Below, in pieces: positions 48,155 to 60,148 of a stretch of DNA of 64,000 bases. Source of the DNA: Ustulina deusta. Taxonomy: Eukaryota; Ascomycota; Sordariomycetes; Xylariales; Xylariaceae. Every line of letters begins with the position of its first letter. The stretch's first letter is position 1. The notes below the pieces were generated by a model that was given only the letters and a program-made list of their open reading frames with translations, was not told the DNA's origin and ran no database searches. Position numbers and translations under genes: made by a program. The stretch lies in assembly GCA_023159155.1 (NCBI GenBank), contig JAJNNX010000002.1:1240001-1304000 (forward strand), given 5' to 3'.

Positions 48155-49339
48155 TTAATCCTCCATGAGACCTAGCATATCGAGCTCGGTCTTGACCATT
48201 CGTTCGAATTCCTCGCGGTCGATACCCGATGCTCGGGATAGCAAGAATAAACTCTTTATACTGCGAGAAACATGCTGCTTCACACCGAAATCGGTTTGCT
48301 CTTGACGTGCCGCTGCTGCCTCGAGCTTTTCGACTGATTCGTTTGAGCCAGCACTCGATACTGGGCGTGGGCAGGGGTGGAGGAGATCCGGCTCATCGCC
48401 ACTTTTTGAATGTGGGGAGCCAGATCTTGGTGGTTCTGTTAACATCCAAGAGTCTTGAATTCCGTTTTCTGCTACCTCCCCGTCGCTAAGTCCATTCTGC
48501 GTAGCGTCCGTTGCTCTTGAGGCCAAGCCAAGTGGCGGAGACACGTCTACATGAGCCTCCTCGTCGGGGTCATGATTGTCCATGGCAGGCTGGACATGAT
48601 CGTACTGAGCGTAGTAGTCATCTTCATTAGAGGCATTCCATGCTGGCGTCATTTCTGGCGCCGGCGACCTCTTCATAGCGGGCGTTTTCGTGCCTGGTGT
48701 GGCATCATATCTTGCCCAGTAATCGTCGTCGTCGTCGTCATATTCACCTTCCTGTCCCGTTGCCTTGCTATTCTGAGAGTTTAGAGGAGCATTAGACGTG
48801 GAAACAGGCGTCAATGTAGACTGTTTTGATTCCGTGAACTGCCGTTCAGCTTCGGCTATTGTCGAAGCTCCCCCAAAAGTCGAAAATGGAGAGGGCGTGT
48901 CCGGCACAGTGACCTCTCCGACTTTCCAACCTTGTGCCTCGTCATCAAGCGTACAGTATACGAGGCGGAAAGCTAATTCTAGTTCTCCGACTGCGACAAG
49001 GGCCTGTAAGGTTTCCTCGTCCAACCGCCGAAAACGAGTTTCAACGTCGGAGTCCCAGTCGATTTCAATTTCGCCGGACACGGGATGTGGCTCTAGTCGC
49101 TCGCCTTGGGCAATCTCGGTCAGCCTCGGAACCTTGGAAGTATCATAGCAGAGTAGTCGGATCCATGGATCGTTCGTGGAACTAAAAGACAGGAGTTGGA
49201 CTCGCTGTCGCAGGATTGGCGTAAGGAGAGGTAAAACAGATTCTGATGGCTGCAGCGAAACCGCAGCAGCGCGAAGCGAAGGAATCAAAGGGCCAATGGT
49301 TTTTTCAACATCTGGAGGCCGAATCGGCGAAACCGTCAT
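48155..49339 (-). CDS. Uncharacterised acidic protein
   Basis: Single exon, 394 residues, no membrane segment or signal peptide. The first ~145 residues look folded (LLTPILRQRVQLLSF, WIRLLCYD, then an EIEIDWDSDVETRFRRLDEE acidic helix). The middle has a run of Asp (YDDDDDDYWARYDATPGT) and a second DDYYAQYD copy, which may be a short repeated binding motif. The last ~60 residues are helical (HVSRSIKSLFLLSRAS, REEFERMVKTELDMLGL). Codon use resembles the neighbouring housekeeping genes. I recognise no named family and suggest no function. Confidence 0.75.
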   Translation of the reverse strand: MTVSPIRPPDVEKTIGPLIPSLRAAAVSLQPSESVLPLLTPILRQRVQLLSFSSTNDPWIRLLCYDTSKVPRLTEIAQGERLEPHPVSGEIEIDWDSDVETRFRRLDEETLQALVAVGELELAFRLVYCTLDDEAQGWKVGEVTVPDTPSPFSTFGGASTIAEAERQFTESKQSTLTPVSTSNAPLNSQNSKATGQEGEYDDDDDDYWARYDATPGTKTPAMKRSPAPEMTPAWNASNEDDYYAQYDHVQPAMDNHDPDEEAHVDVSPPLGLASRATDATQNGLSDGEVAENGIQDSWMLTEPPRSGSPHSKSGDEPDLLHPCPRPVSSAGSNESVEKLEAAAARQEQTDFGVKQHVSRSIKSLFLLSRASGIDREEFERMVKTELDMLGLMED

Positions 49340-51655
49340 CCTGACAGCGGTTTACCGTGGCTGTGCAGAAGGCAGAATGATGCTCGTACTTTAATCGTAG
49401 TTCAAGCTCGCATCAGCAGAGAGCCTCAAGCTGTCTGTCACGTGCGATCCAAGGTGGAAGCAGGTCAAAATACGCTGATAGCAACCGAATCAAATGGTGT
49501 TGAGCGGCTCCACTGGTACCATTGTTGTCTTGGTGACACAGGTGGGAAGGAATCAGTTCTGAATAGAGCGGTTTATTGATGCAAATATCCAACACACGGC
49601 CAGAGTCAGGCGGGCATAAAAGAATCTGGGGAGATGGGAGGCAGCACGACTAAATAGAAAGCCTGATAGATAGGTAGAAACACCTCGCCGTTACTGTAGG
49701 GTTCGTGGGCGGGAGGATGCAGCCGGGTTTCATTCAGCCACCCTCGTCGAATGATGCTGGTGCGGCTGCTGCAAGAGATACTGTAGAATCAGGTATGTAC
49801 ATGTAATGTATGTCGGCTAGTCGGTCGGTCAGTCCGTATGCAGCCACCCAGGACTACTGTACAGCCAGTTATGGACGAGAAACAGCGGTATTCCGGGGTC
49901 GTTGGCAGTATTAATAGAAGTCGTACCAGGAGCCGTAGCCGCAGTCGTGGCGAGATATTTACCCCAGCGATGTCTTCATCTCGTCTCACCTCGGGCGGAC
50001 GGAAAATCACGATGAGGGGCACGCTAATAAGATCACGGCCAATGGAGACAAGACCGCATCAGGAACCCAAGACGAGGTTTATTTATCTTCATAGAGACGC
50101 CCTCGCTTCGGATCATGTCTCTTGTTAAGTAAGTAATGGGCTGCCTATGAAGGCATTCTATATAGTGGAGGTATTCTACATCTTTAAAAAGTTCAATCGT
50201 CTTTGTGACATCACTCCTTTCCCCTTCACTTTCTACCTAACCTGAGACTAGTCTACTGTACACTATCATCGGATCTGTGGAGATGTTGCTTGTGACTGGG
50301 AATAATTGGAGGAGTACCTACATATGCGGGGGAGTACCCATACGACGTGGTCACAGTAAATATAGAATCAATAGGCACTGTATCGACGTTCACCACTTAT
50401 GACCACCTTGACAGGGTTCCCTCTCGCCTTGATTGGTTGAACTGGCTAGTGGGCTGGAACGCCGGCGCACTGTGTCACCCCAGTCACGCAAATACGGAAG
50501 CAAGGTCTCGATGATGCGTCCCCTCTACGTAACAAGCCAGGTCTTCACGTAATCTCCATCCAGCATCCAGTATCCACATGCCCTCAACGTCATCCCCCTG
50601 CTGTCTATTTAGTCCACGGTAAGTTCTAGGTTCACCACTTTTATGGTGTATGGCAATTAGGTTTTAGTATAGTCGTCGCTTTTGCTTAAACTCGGCTCAC
50701 CACCATCCTTCGTTAAGTGACTGAGACGATTTATATTTATATACGGACCGCGAAACGGTTCTCAAAACGGCTAGAAAGGAGGTTTGTGTAGCATATCTTT
50801 TCAACAATTAGATTTTTCTTACATTTTACCTCTCCTTAATAAATCACCAAGGGCGATCGAAACTCAACCGGTTAAGCTCTTGCCAATAGAGACCAGGGCC
50901 TGTTCATGTCTTGCATGAACTAGTCGAACAGACCTCTTCAAGTTGGAGTTAGATAAGCAAGGACAGGTAAGGTTCTACAATCTAAAAGCTATGTTGTTTG
51001 TATGGAAGCCTCTAGGGTTAGTAGCTTGTAAATCTGAAAATTGGTGCTCGCTCTCCAACTATCTATCCCCAGCCCGTATGTTGAGAACGCTCTTCACTTG
51101 AGTTTTACCCCAACAAGGCTATCAACATCAACAACACACACCACGCACTATTCCATATAAGTCGAGAGGTAATACAGCATCATGAGGGTTCGACGTTAAC
51201 CATACCCCGCTTAGTAGGTATAGCTTAATAAATTTATATAAATAAGTAAGCAAGTTTATATACTAAAAATACTAAACCAGACTAGCTATTTATCTATTCG
51301 TAATTTTTTAATTAGGTAGTTATTCAAGAACTTTTAGTTCAAAAAAATTTTACTAATAACAAAGCCTTTTGTTCTACTTATTAACATTCGTTAAAACGAA
51401 GGCATTGCCTCGCTAGCTGCGGAAATTGCATTTTCTATTGCACTGCAAGTCGGCTTATCCTTTATTGCCGCAGGTTAAATTGGGATTGCTGCGTATGTCA
51501 GAAACAAGCGAGTCAATTGAATCAGTGTATTCATCTGTGTGTTGTTCTTGTGTTCCCCTAGATAGTTCTCATACAAAATAAGCACTAGCCTCGTTTGGCT
51601 GGACATGACATAGATAGCGAATCTGGTGACCCCCTTATATCTGACAGCGTAACCC
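49340..51655. other. Intergenic region
   Basis: No supported gene. 49.8-50.1 kb has an Arg/Ser-rich chance frame. 51.2-51.4 kb is an AT-rich island with RIP-like composition. 51,475-51,655 could contain an extra 3' portion of the HET-SET-MYND gene (see findings). Confidence 0.5.
51215..51400. other. AT-rich island
   Basis: About 190 bp dominated by TAA/TTA/ATA words, sharply different from its flanks and similar in texture to the two transposon relics. No inverted ends or coding remnant were found, so it is only a candidate relic. Confidence 0.35.
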
Positions 51656-54600
51656 TCAAACCTGATATATGAGAGGAAATCGAATGTGGTTATCAAATTC
51701 GTCCCAATTGAAAACGAACAATCCTCGCAAGTCGGGATCTCTGAGGAGCTTGCAATCAGCCTTGTGACCTTTCTCGTTCCAGCCAGCTACTTGGCAGGCC
51801 TTATCACACTCACATTAGCATCCAAGTCAACATAATAAGGGATGATTTTCAATGGCGGTCTTACCTTATCGCAATACCAGAAAGACGAGCATTTGCCGCA
51901 CCGTTGTAGAGAGGCTGCCTTCTTACCGCACCCGTGACACATTCTAATATCATCAAGCTCTGTCGAGAACTGTTGGAACTGGTCGCTCAACGCCAGCAAC
52001 TTATCCAGTGGCAGTGGGAAGATCTATACGACGTCGCGTTCGGTTAGCGAACCTGAATCAAGCTTGATTGGCAATTACTGCAATACCTTAATCATCCGGG
52101 GATTCTCATGGCGGATGCCGAGCTCACAGGACAGAAAGTGGTGACGCTCTGCGTAGAGAATGGCGACCGTGTACCCCTTTTGAACCTGCGCAGGAGCTAA
52201 CTCACTGCCTCGGTCATCAGTATAGAAGTACAGCGGAATTGTTGTACCATCAACGTCCTTGATTTCCATCTGCAGACGAATGAATCTGGTGAAATCCACA
52301 ACCTCGCCTAAGAAGCACCAATGGCGCCGTGGTCGGTAAAATCCCGGGTTGCTGCTCTGATAGAACTCCAGGTCAATGGCGTTCTCGTCTGGGAGGTCAA
52401 TGAACCCGGGGAAGGTCGCGCGGCGCCGCAGATTCCCCGGGCCAATTGGCTTCTCCCTCTTCCAAAGCCAGTCTTCGAAGTCGCTCGGTTCAAGTCCTTG
52501 CGGGACTTCATCCACTTTCGTCTTCCACTTCATTGAGACTCCGTATAGCTCGTACTTCGAGGGGTCTTGTGCTAGAGCTCCGTGCTTGATAGCTTGCGTG
52601 TCGTCACCGCCAACGGTCGTCTTCCAAACAGACGCCGCCCTCTCCGCGAAGATGCGTCCTCTTGCCAAGTCGCTATTGGCGATAGCGAGCTGAGCGGCAT
52701 TCACAAAGGCCTGTGCGAAACCAACGTCCTCCCTTCCTTGATCGCGATAGAGATGTACCTGTTGATCAAAGTAGCGCAGGGTCCGGAGAGGGGATACCAA
52801 AACCCCCTCTATACCGAGTTGGTCGATGACACCATCCAAGCGGTGAATCTCCTCCAATCTCTTGTCGCTTTCCTGGCTCTGCTCTGGCGGTAAGGAGCAG
52901 AGACGGCACAAACATGTAAAGCCGAACTTTTCCTGAAGAGCCTTCTGCCGAGCTTCGCGGTTCTTGAGAGGGCCTAGGTAGGTTATCGTGATCTCTTCGC
53001 CTTTGTCGATATCTCTCAAAGCATGCACTGTGTGTCGTTTGATCTTCTCGTTCCAGCTCTTCTGTGCGTTATTATCGCAGGCATGGTTGATGCGGCATGC
53101 TTCTAGGAAGATTGCCCCTTTATCTCCGACGGCTTCAGCAGGTAAGGAGTTTGTTTTAAAGATCCCGAGATACCGCTCAGCAGCATCCTTATATGGGTGG
53201 ATGTTGTGCATAGATAGGAAGGCTCGCTGCTGGTGTTCGCTAAGGGTAGTGACTTGCTGGCAGATGGAGATCTGTAGCTGTTTGCTGTTCATCCCATTGG
53301 GAGCTATTGTAATGATGGGCTCTTCGGAAAGAATTCGCGTGCCCTTGGCGATCTTTTCGACTGCCACGAGACCCTTTCCTTTCCCCGGCACATCCTGCAA
53401 GGCGCACATTCCTGCTCCCTCTAAGTTTCTACAATTCTCATTTGCAATGGAAATTGCCGCGGCGAACTGAGACGAAAGTTCTGTCTCATCCTGGTTGTAG
53501 TCAATCGTGATCCTGCTAGATACGGCTTGAGGCAACAGGCCGAGCAATCCGAATACTTTGTCGTGGGGGAGAGTACACTGTGCAGACCCGGCCAAGCAGC
53601 GCAAATTGCCCAATGCCATGCCCTTCAGCCCGTCTTCCTTACTAGCCAAGAATCCCGACTTCTGCCACTGCTCAATCGAGTTCAGTAGTTGCAGAAACGG
53701 CGAAATTATAGTCACCACGCGAGAATCTAAGGCGCTGCCGTCCAGAATGTTGTTGCAAAAGATACCAGCAAGTGTTAGAACTACCCGAAGAGACACGCTT
53801 GAATTGCCCCAATTGACAGTCGAACGAATCGGGCTGACGGCTAGTTCCTGAATTATCCACAGGCGAGTCCAGTACGGATTCTGAGCGAGGCGAAAGAGTG
53901 TCAGAGCCACAACATCGCGAAAACGCGGGGGTCCAACTTCATCCTCGTCATCTGCATCTGAGTCGGCCGACCACTCGTTGTCAAAATATAAGACATCCTC
54001 TGAGAAGGGGAAGCCCTCTAGCTTTTCATAGTTGTGATCGGACTCCCATGCCTTCACGTCGATCCCCAAAGCTGCTTCCAATGTTTGCCTGCCGTGGGTC
54101 TCCAGAATTGTGTTGCAAAGGCGTAGTTTATCAAACAAAGTCTCGACCCAAGAACCCAGTCCTGTACCGCTCATTTCATCTTCTCCGAGCCATACCGTTA
54201 CTGCTAGCGACTGGCTGAATATATCTCTTATCCTCGTGACCTGAGCATTGCGCTCGTCGGCATCGTCCTGATTGATGCAAATGGCGTCGACCCAGACCTT
54301 GTCCACGAGGGAAGACCGAAGGCATTTCAAAGCAGCGGCCAGGTTTTGCCCAACAGTAACGGGTATCCCGTTAATTGTGATTGTTTTCGTATCTTCTGGG
54401 CTCCCCCACATGTAACTGATTGCTGTGTAGTCGCCCCATGTGAACCTAGCAATGGTGCGGAACATGTCTGAGGATGTTGACCCTGGTTCAGACTCAAACT
54501 GTTCGCACCAGGCGTCATCAACCTGGCTCCTGCTCCATTGTGTAGGACGTTCGGTACGAAATGTTGTATATTCTGGCTTGAAGTCGTCCAAAGATACGTG

Positions 54601-54774
54601 CTCAAGTGTGAGGCGCAAGGGGCCGAGACCTGGACCTAGAATGCGATCTAGGCGGCCGTTCAAGTCATCAGGTGTTGAGGGAGGCTCGAAGGACAAAACT
54701 CGAATCTCGTTGCGACAAGCGTCGAGAGGCTTATATGGAATGCGTTGCAAGCGAGAGTCTGGGGCTGGATCCAT
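51656..54774 (-). CDS. HET-SET-MYND fusion protein
   Basis: Three exons on the minus strand: 54774-52087, 52023-51865 and 51799-51656; both introns are phase 0 (GTATTG...CGCTAACC...TATAG and GTAAGA...ATAAG), giving 996 residues. Residues ~115-312 are a HET domain (YTAISYMWGSPEDTK, VWVDAICINQDDADERNAQ), the module of fungal allorecognition and cell death, with the usual tail (HDKVFGLLGLLPQAVSS, ~404-420). Residues ~455-605 are a SET domain (GKGKGLVA; ACRINHACDNNA carrying the NHxC motif; EEITITYLG) with a post-SET Cys cluster (FTCLCRLC), then ~150 helical residues. The C-terminus is a MYND zinc finger with all eight ligands: C925, C928, C938, C941, C947, C951, H961, C965. In SMYD enzymes MYND sits inside SET; here it follows. 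Exon 1 is open across the HET-SET junction with no stop. Possible substrate methylation is inference. The 3' end is uncertain. Confidence 0.8.
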
Positions 54775-56417
54775 ATCTGAAAGCGATGAGATTCGGATAT
54801 GACTTTCAACATCTCTTCGTTGATGTATGAATCATGCAGTTTTAGAATGAGCCGATGGAAGTAAACTTTGTAGACACGTTGGAAATAAATTGTTGTTGGA
54901 TTGGCAAACGCAACGTCGATTCATCCAATTGGTTGTATGGTACCAGTGTCTGGCGAGCCACGTCGTCCTGCTGTGTGACACCACCGACCAGAGGATTAGC
55001 TGCACCTATGCGTTGATTCCCAAAGTCCCCTCACAGGTGTGCATCCTGCTTTAGATGTTGAAGGCGTCATTCTGGCGGGGATTTGTCGCAGATCCGTTCG
55101 CCTTGAGAGTAGCAACACCTTACTCTTGATTTGTTAAAAGAGGAGCAACCTATATTAATTATAGAATTAGCAATATCTAAGCTAGGTAAAGGTAGATGAT
55201 TATTGCAATCCTAGTAATGCTTTTCTATGCTTTGCAAAAGACAAGCACTAAATGATTATCAACGTGTACCTTACGCCCAGTCAGACAGAACTGTGCATCG
55301 TGTTCTAATGACAGTCCAGACTTTAAAGGCGTATAATACTTAAGCCAATACTACCGTGGACTTGGGCGGATTGTCCTTAGGGAGAAACGCCTCCTGAATT
55401 TGAATCCTCATGTGATTCCGAGTGCGCCAGTGCTACCACTTTGTACACCCTCGCACATCACGCTGACAATTACTAGGTACGCCAGGAGCAGGAGCAGGTA
55501 ATACCTTCCAAAATCCTTGTAGTATGCTTGGGCCATGCCCAGCCGTCAGCTCTTCAAAAACGCGTAAATATATTTTGTGACAGCTTTGGCGGAGTGCCGT
55601 TCAGCCCGTTAACTACCGACGTGTTGTCAAGGCAGATGGAAAGTTGTTTGTGACGTCCAGTGGTTCTTGCCGCTGCTGATCCCTGGCCGTACACATCGGC
55701 GTCTACTACCTCTTCTTGAAGCTGTCTCCCTTTGCCTCGGCAGACCTCCCGCGTCGTTTCACTTTTCCTGCCTCTCTGGTCGGTCCTGATCCTCCCACAC
55801 TGGCAGAATATAATGCCGCCAAACCCGCACGGACGGATGAAGTCAGATGTTTAGTGCTTAGAGTAGTCTGAGGCTCTGCTGGCAGATGGCTGCAGAGCGG
55901 ATAGCAAATGATAAGATGCCCATAATAAGATAGGGTTGAGGATGACTAAGAACTACATATAGGTAAAGGTTTCCCCGTTCGTGGCTTAGCATTGTGGAAT
56001 TGGGTACGGTGGCTGGGGAGAAACTTCCACCCGGAATCCACCGTGGCGGTCGGAGTCATGTTTCCGGACAAACATTGAGATCTGTGCGATGATTATCGGT
56101 AACGAGGAACGTAAAAAAATAAAATAAAAAAAGGTATGGTCTCTCGTAATGTCAGGGCGAAGACCTATGCGTTGGATGATTGACACTGATATTACTATCC
56201 TATGTACTAGATTTTGAGTACAAGACGAGAGAAGGAATAAAAGATTAAACAGGTAAAAGGAATGACTAGTTGCATAGTTATATAGAATCTCGGAAGAGAT
56301 TCTGTATCTTTCGATCGTTCCATGTTGATCCGTGACGATCCGTGACCGTATCCGTAAGAATGTCCGTAACATGACTCCGCGATACAGTTCCGAATATCGC
56401 CTTCGGCCACTCCTCCT
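54775..56417. other. Intergenic region
   Basis: 5' flank of the HET-SET-MYND gene and 3' flank of the gene at 56418-58868. AT-rich around 55.1-55.3 kb. In the minus frame 56,145-56,425 there are about 45 open codons that could be a further 3' portion of the neighbouring gene. No independent gene supported. Confidence 0.5.
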
Positions 56418-56657
56418 CTATCCAGTAGCTACTACAAGCTTACCCAATTTAGAAGGGTGAGGAACCATGGGATTATTGCTATATGTAGCGTTCTGTAGAC
56501 TCGAAAACTTGGCCGTGGTTCCCGCGGCCGCGGCCTTTTGAAGAGGTTTCACAAGAACCTTCTTCTCCACCGGGATACTGTTTTTCCGCATCGTTAGCAG
56601 ACCGGACTATGTCAAATAACTGACGAAAATGGGGAAGTTTGAAGCGTGTTTTGCGGG

Positions 56658-56690
<33 letters not shown>

Positions 56691-58868
56691 ATGCTTACGG
56701 CTTCCAGGCGACGTTGGCAATCACAGACCCGTCGTTCGTGAACAGGGGCTGGGAAAAATCAAGCTGGCCGGCTCCGCAATAAACGAATCTCCCCGAGCTG
56801 TGGAAGCCGTCGTTGAGGCTTTTGCGTAGCTCTTTTAGACGCTGCTTGATGTTGTCCCCGATTTTATCGCGTAGCTCTGTTTCGTTGATGTGGTAGGCTT
56901 TGAGAGACTCGGACTCGGTCATTTTCCCCGTCATTTCCAAGTGCATGGGGTTGTCGCTGTTAGAAGTGTCGCCCAACACCAGCTCGATTCCTGAGTTTAC
57001 CGTCGCCATGGTAATCCCAACATTCCATTTGCCCGAGTACAGTTCACTAGAGGTTGAAAAACTTGGGTCAGAAGCCATCCTGTGTCCTAGGTAGATTGGG
57101 CAATTTTCCAATACACCCGTTGACTTACTGGGAGTGATGCTGGGGGTTTGACATGGATGAATTGTCGCTGATTTTTATACCGCGGCAATACTCAAAGGTC
57201 CCCCTGAGCTCCATCTTGGTGGTTCCGGGTGACAGAGTGAACGTCGTGGATGCTTTACCTAAACAACACAATTGATATCCATCAGCGAGTAATCAAAAAT
57301 GCCATCCAAGAAGAGGAAGATTCGATAAACAGCTGATATATTGCTCGGCACTCACTCCAATGCTCCGATTCCCACCAGGTCTTTCCGTCGTTGATATTCT
57401 GATCATTAATCGGCCCCTTCGACTTGTCAATATCCCTCGTATACACGTACCCGGTCCCGTCAGCATTTTTGCGGAACTGATAAACACTGCTGGTGTGGGA
57501 CGGATAATCAGGATCATGGCCAGCATCGTAAGGGAAACCCCAGCCGTTGGCGCTCCCATATAAGAGGACCGACGTATACCGTGGTGGCCTGGTTGAGCGA
57601 CTGCAGCTGCGGCAACACGAACTTCTCGATAAAGAGAGGCTGGGTCACGAGAAATGACCCGCTCACCTCCGGTAACTGGCCCGCGGCGGGGTGGCAAAAG
57701 TTCCCAGAAAACCCGACTTGCTTTGAATTGGGTAGACTGGCGCCTCCCACTTTCTCGAGGTACAAGAGGCAGTTGGCGTTCCCAAGAGGTGTGAATCCGG
57801 TGCTGGATTTTCCGTTTTCGTCTCGATAGGGGTAAATCTGATGGATCATGGAAGTAGGAGCTAGGTAAGTTCTTCCAGTTAGGAATACCTCGTCAATAAT
57901 TGGTACGGGAAGATGTTGGCTTACTGAACGTTGGGTTTTCCTTGAGATCTACATTGGTATCCCAAATTAGCAATCCAATTTCACGGTATATCATCAGTAC
58001 AGAATTGTTTTGGATTGCAAACCAATGTCGGGGAGAGCGACTTTGATTCCCATCGTAGTCAACCCCCCTTTATTCATTTCTCTAGCCCAAGAGCTACATA
58101 AGGATGAGAATGCAGAGGCAGCTGTATCGTCGTCGTCCTTCCAATCATCATAGCTCTTTTCATTTCCATCAATGATGAACTTGGACTTATCCATGTCAAA
58201 ATTGTTCCAGTTTGCAGCTTTTCATGGCAGAAAATCCCACCCATCCACGTTAGCAGCCGATCTGCAGCAAGGGGGGGAGGTATGACAACTGTAAAATAAA
58301 ATAGTAATTACAGGTCAATTTGGCATAAAGCTCAATGCGATAGTCGCCTGGCACGTCAAACTCATTCTCGATGAACTCGCGCTGTGCCTTCTCCGTTTTT
58401 GTCTCCTTATCTGCGGGCTTCCTTTGGACGAACTGTTGGTCCAAGTCACAGGCGACCGCCACCATCCAACCATCTAGTTTGTAGGTCCGGTCGACAGACT
58501 TCTTTTTCAGGGTTCCCGTCTTGAAACTGTAAATATTTCGCGATTGTTAAAATGCCAACACCGGGGAAAGCAAAGGAGCACGGCGTATTGGTGAAAGAAA
58601 ACAGTACAAACCGGATCTGGTGGTATATCTTCGCCAGGTTCAAGCCCACGCTTTCGGGTATGAGAATGCGAGAAGGCAGTAAATCCGCCTTCATTTCGGC
58701 TTCATCGTTACTCCATTCAATCTTCTGCAAGTCAGTGTACCTGTTGTAGAGGCCTTCAAAACTGGAGTTGATGATTCCTTGGGTGACGGCCATGCCCTGG
58801 TCATAGACCCCATCCGCAGTCTTCAAATTCACCTTCAAGCGTGACTGAAACTCGAATTGTTGACTCAT
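56418..58868 (-). CDS. Uncharacterised multi-exon accessory protein next to the toxin-like gene
   Basis: Proposed exons on the minus strand: 58868-58612, 58526-58312, 58217-58001, 57940-57580, 57476-57356, 57258-57129, 57079-56699 and 56577-56418 (about 613 residues). Most junctions have clear donors and CTAAC/CTAAT branch sites and preserve frame. The protein is beta-rich in appearance with alternating polar/hydrophobic stretches, no signal peptide and no membrane helix. Blocks that look conserved include FEFQSRLKVNLKTADGVYDQ at the start, LPVPIIDEVFLTGRTYL, FIEKFVLPQLQSLNQATT and WNVGITMATVNSGIELVLGD. I cannot name the family; it may be a partner or relative of bacterial toxin-cluster proteins. 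Weak points: the junction 57580/57476 needs a 103-nt intron with a poor donor, otherwise the frame is broken there; and without the last intron (which holds a G29 tract) the protein stops at 56695. Confidence 0.6.
56660..56688 (+). repeat. Poly-G tract of 29 bases
   Basis: Uninterrupted G run on the plus strand, that is C29 in the proposed last intron of the minus-strand gene (56698-56578), just after the GTAAGC donor. Homopolymers of this length are often collapsed or extended in assemblies, so the exact count is uncertain. Confidence 0.9.
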
Positions 58869-60148
58869 TGTGAATGATTCTAGTCCGTGGTACTGAGAGG
58901 CCGGATGGGTGGTGTTGATAATCGCCTAGAGAACGCGTCCAGTAGTGTGGTGAGTGTCCTTTCAAGATAGATGAGGTGAGTATCGGTCCGTTGGAGGAGA
59001 TGACATTATAAGGCAACCTCCTAGGCGTGTTGGGGAATAATTCTCCTCTCACAGTGTTTGCACCCCTGTCACTTACTGCCTGCTTCCTGCAATACCATAT
59101 CATATCCCTTCACCCGATATACACTCGTGTATATCCGTGAGCTCTCAGCAGAGCTCAGGACCTTCCATTTTTGCTAGAATAAATCCCAAATGGTGTCTAG
59201 CATGGGTGCCGATGGAAAGCTGAATAAAGTCACCTGCAGACATTCATCGCTAGCCATTACCGCCACCAATCATGATTTTTCGCGCCCACGCTCCCCACAC
59301 CCTCTCAAAGTCAACTTCCAAGCCGTACAAGAACCCTTAGATGAGCCCCTTAGGATATTCGAGAGGAGATTTTATGAATATAAAAATCTGGGTGGAATAG
59401 GGAGGAGCTCAGGGTCCGGACGGGAGAAGGATAACCCAAGAGATTAACAGGAAATTATTCATTTTACATGAAACGTAGATATTATAATCCAGGTAACTAT
59501 CTAATATTCTAACTCGATCAATGAAGTATTTCGGTCTGATAAAGAGCCTCACGTTCCCATATTGAGAATTGCTGACCAGGTTGACGCCCAATGGGTAATC
59601 GGGGTATGTTGACTACGACTAACCTTCAGCTGCGATCTTTCACACTTTCCATGTATACCATCTGCGGACTACGGCCAAACCTCAGCTGGTCTTTCTTACA
59701 CTATATTATTATGGCCCTTTCTGTGGATGTGCATTATGAAAGCTGGTGTATGCTGTGAAGGTATTTCAATGTATGAGGGGTCTAGGACTACATATGTAAT
59801 GCTGAGGAATCCGATAAAATACGAAGCTGTTTATTTCTATTTACTTATTTGTATCTTACTTGACGCTAAATCGAGCGTTGAGTTTGCAAACCTAGCTCAA
59901 GCTTTCCACCATCTTCCTATCTCACAATATCAACACCGGAACTCAAAATGTCTGGCGAGTGAGTTCACATAATATAAAAAACCCAGTTCTGTAGTCAACA
60001 CATTGCCTGACGATGAAATGAAAGCAGAGACGAGAAAACGCCTATATTCCAACTTTTTAATAACACAGAAAATTTCCTAAACGTAAGCCCAGTCAACACC
60101 TTGTACCTAGTCCCTCAAGATGTTGTCACTTCCGGTCTCTTTCGTATC
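58869..60148. promoter_or_regulatory. Divergent intergenic promoter region
   Basis: Separates the two diverging accessory genes by 1.28 kb. A TATA-like AATATAAAAA at 59971-59980 lies ~170 bp upstream of the plus-strand ATG, and a TTATAA at 59006-59011 lies ~140 bp upstream of the minus-strand ATG. No reading frame inside has a supporting feature. Shared control of the pair is an inference from the arrangement. Confidence 0.4.

Noticed and set aside
49838..50128. Arg/Ser-rich 96-codon frame
   Set aside because: Low complexity from AGCCGTAGTCG-like repeats; no homologous pattern or flanking signals recognised.
56479..56691. Separate small protein starting with a Pro run
   Set aside because: The Pro run is the C29 tract read as codons; the region is better explained as intron plus last exon of the 56418-58868 gene.
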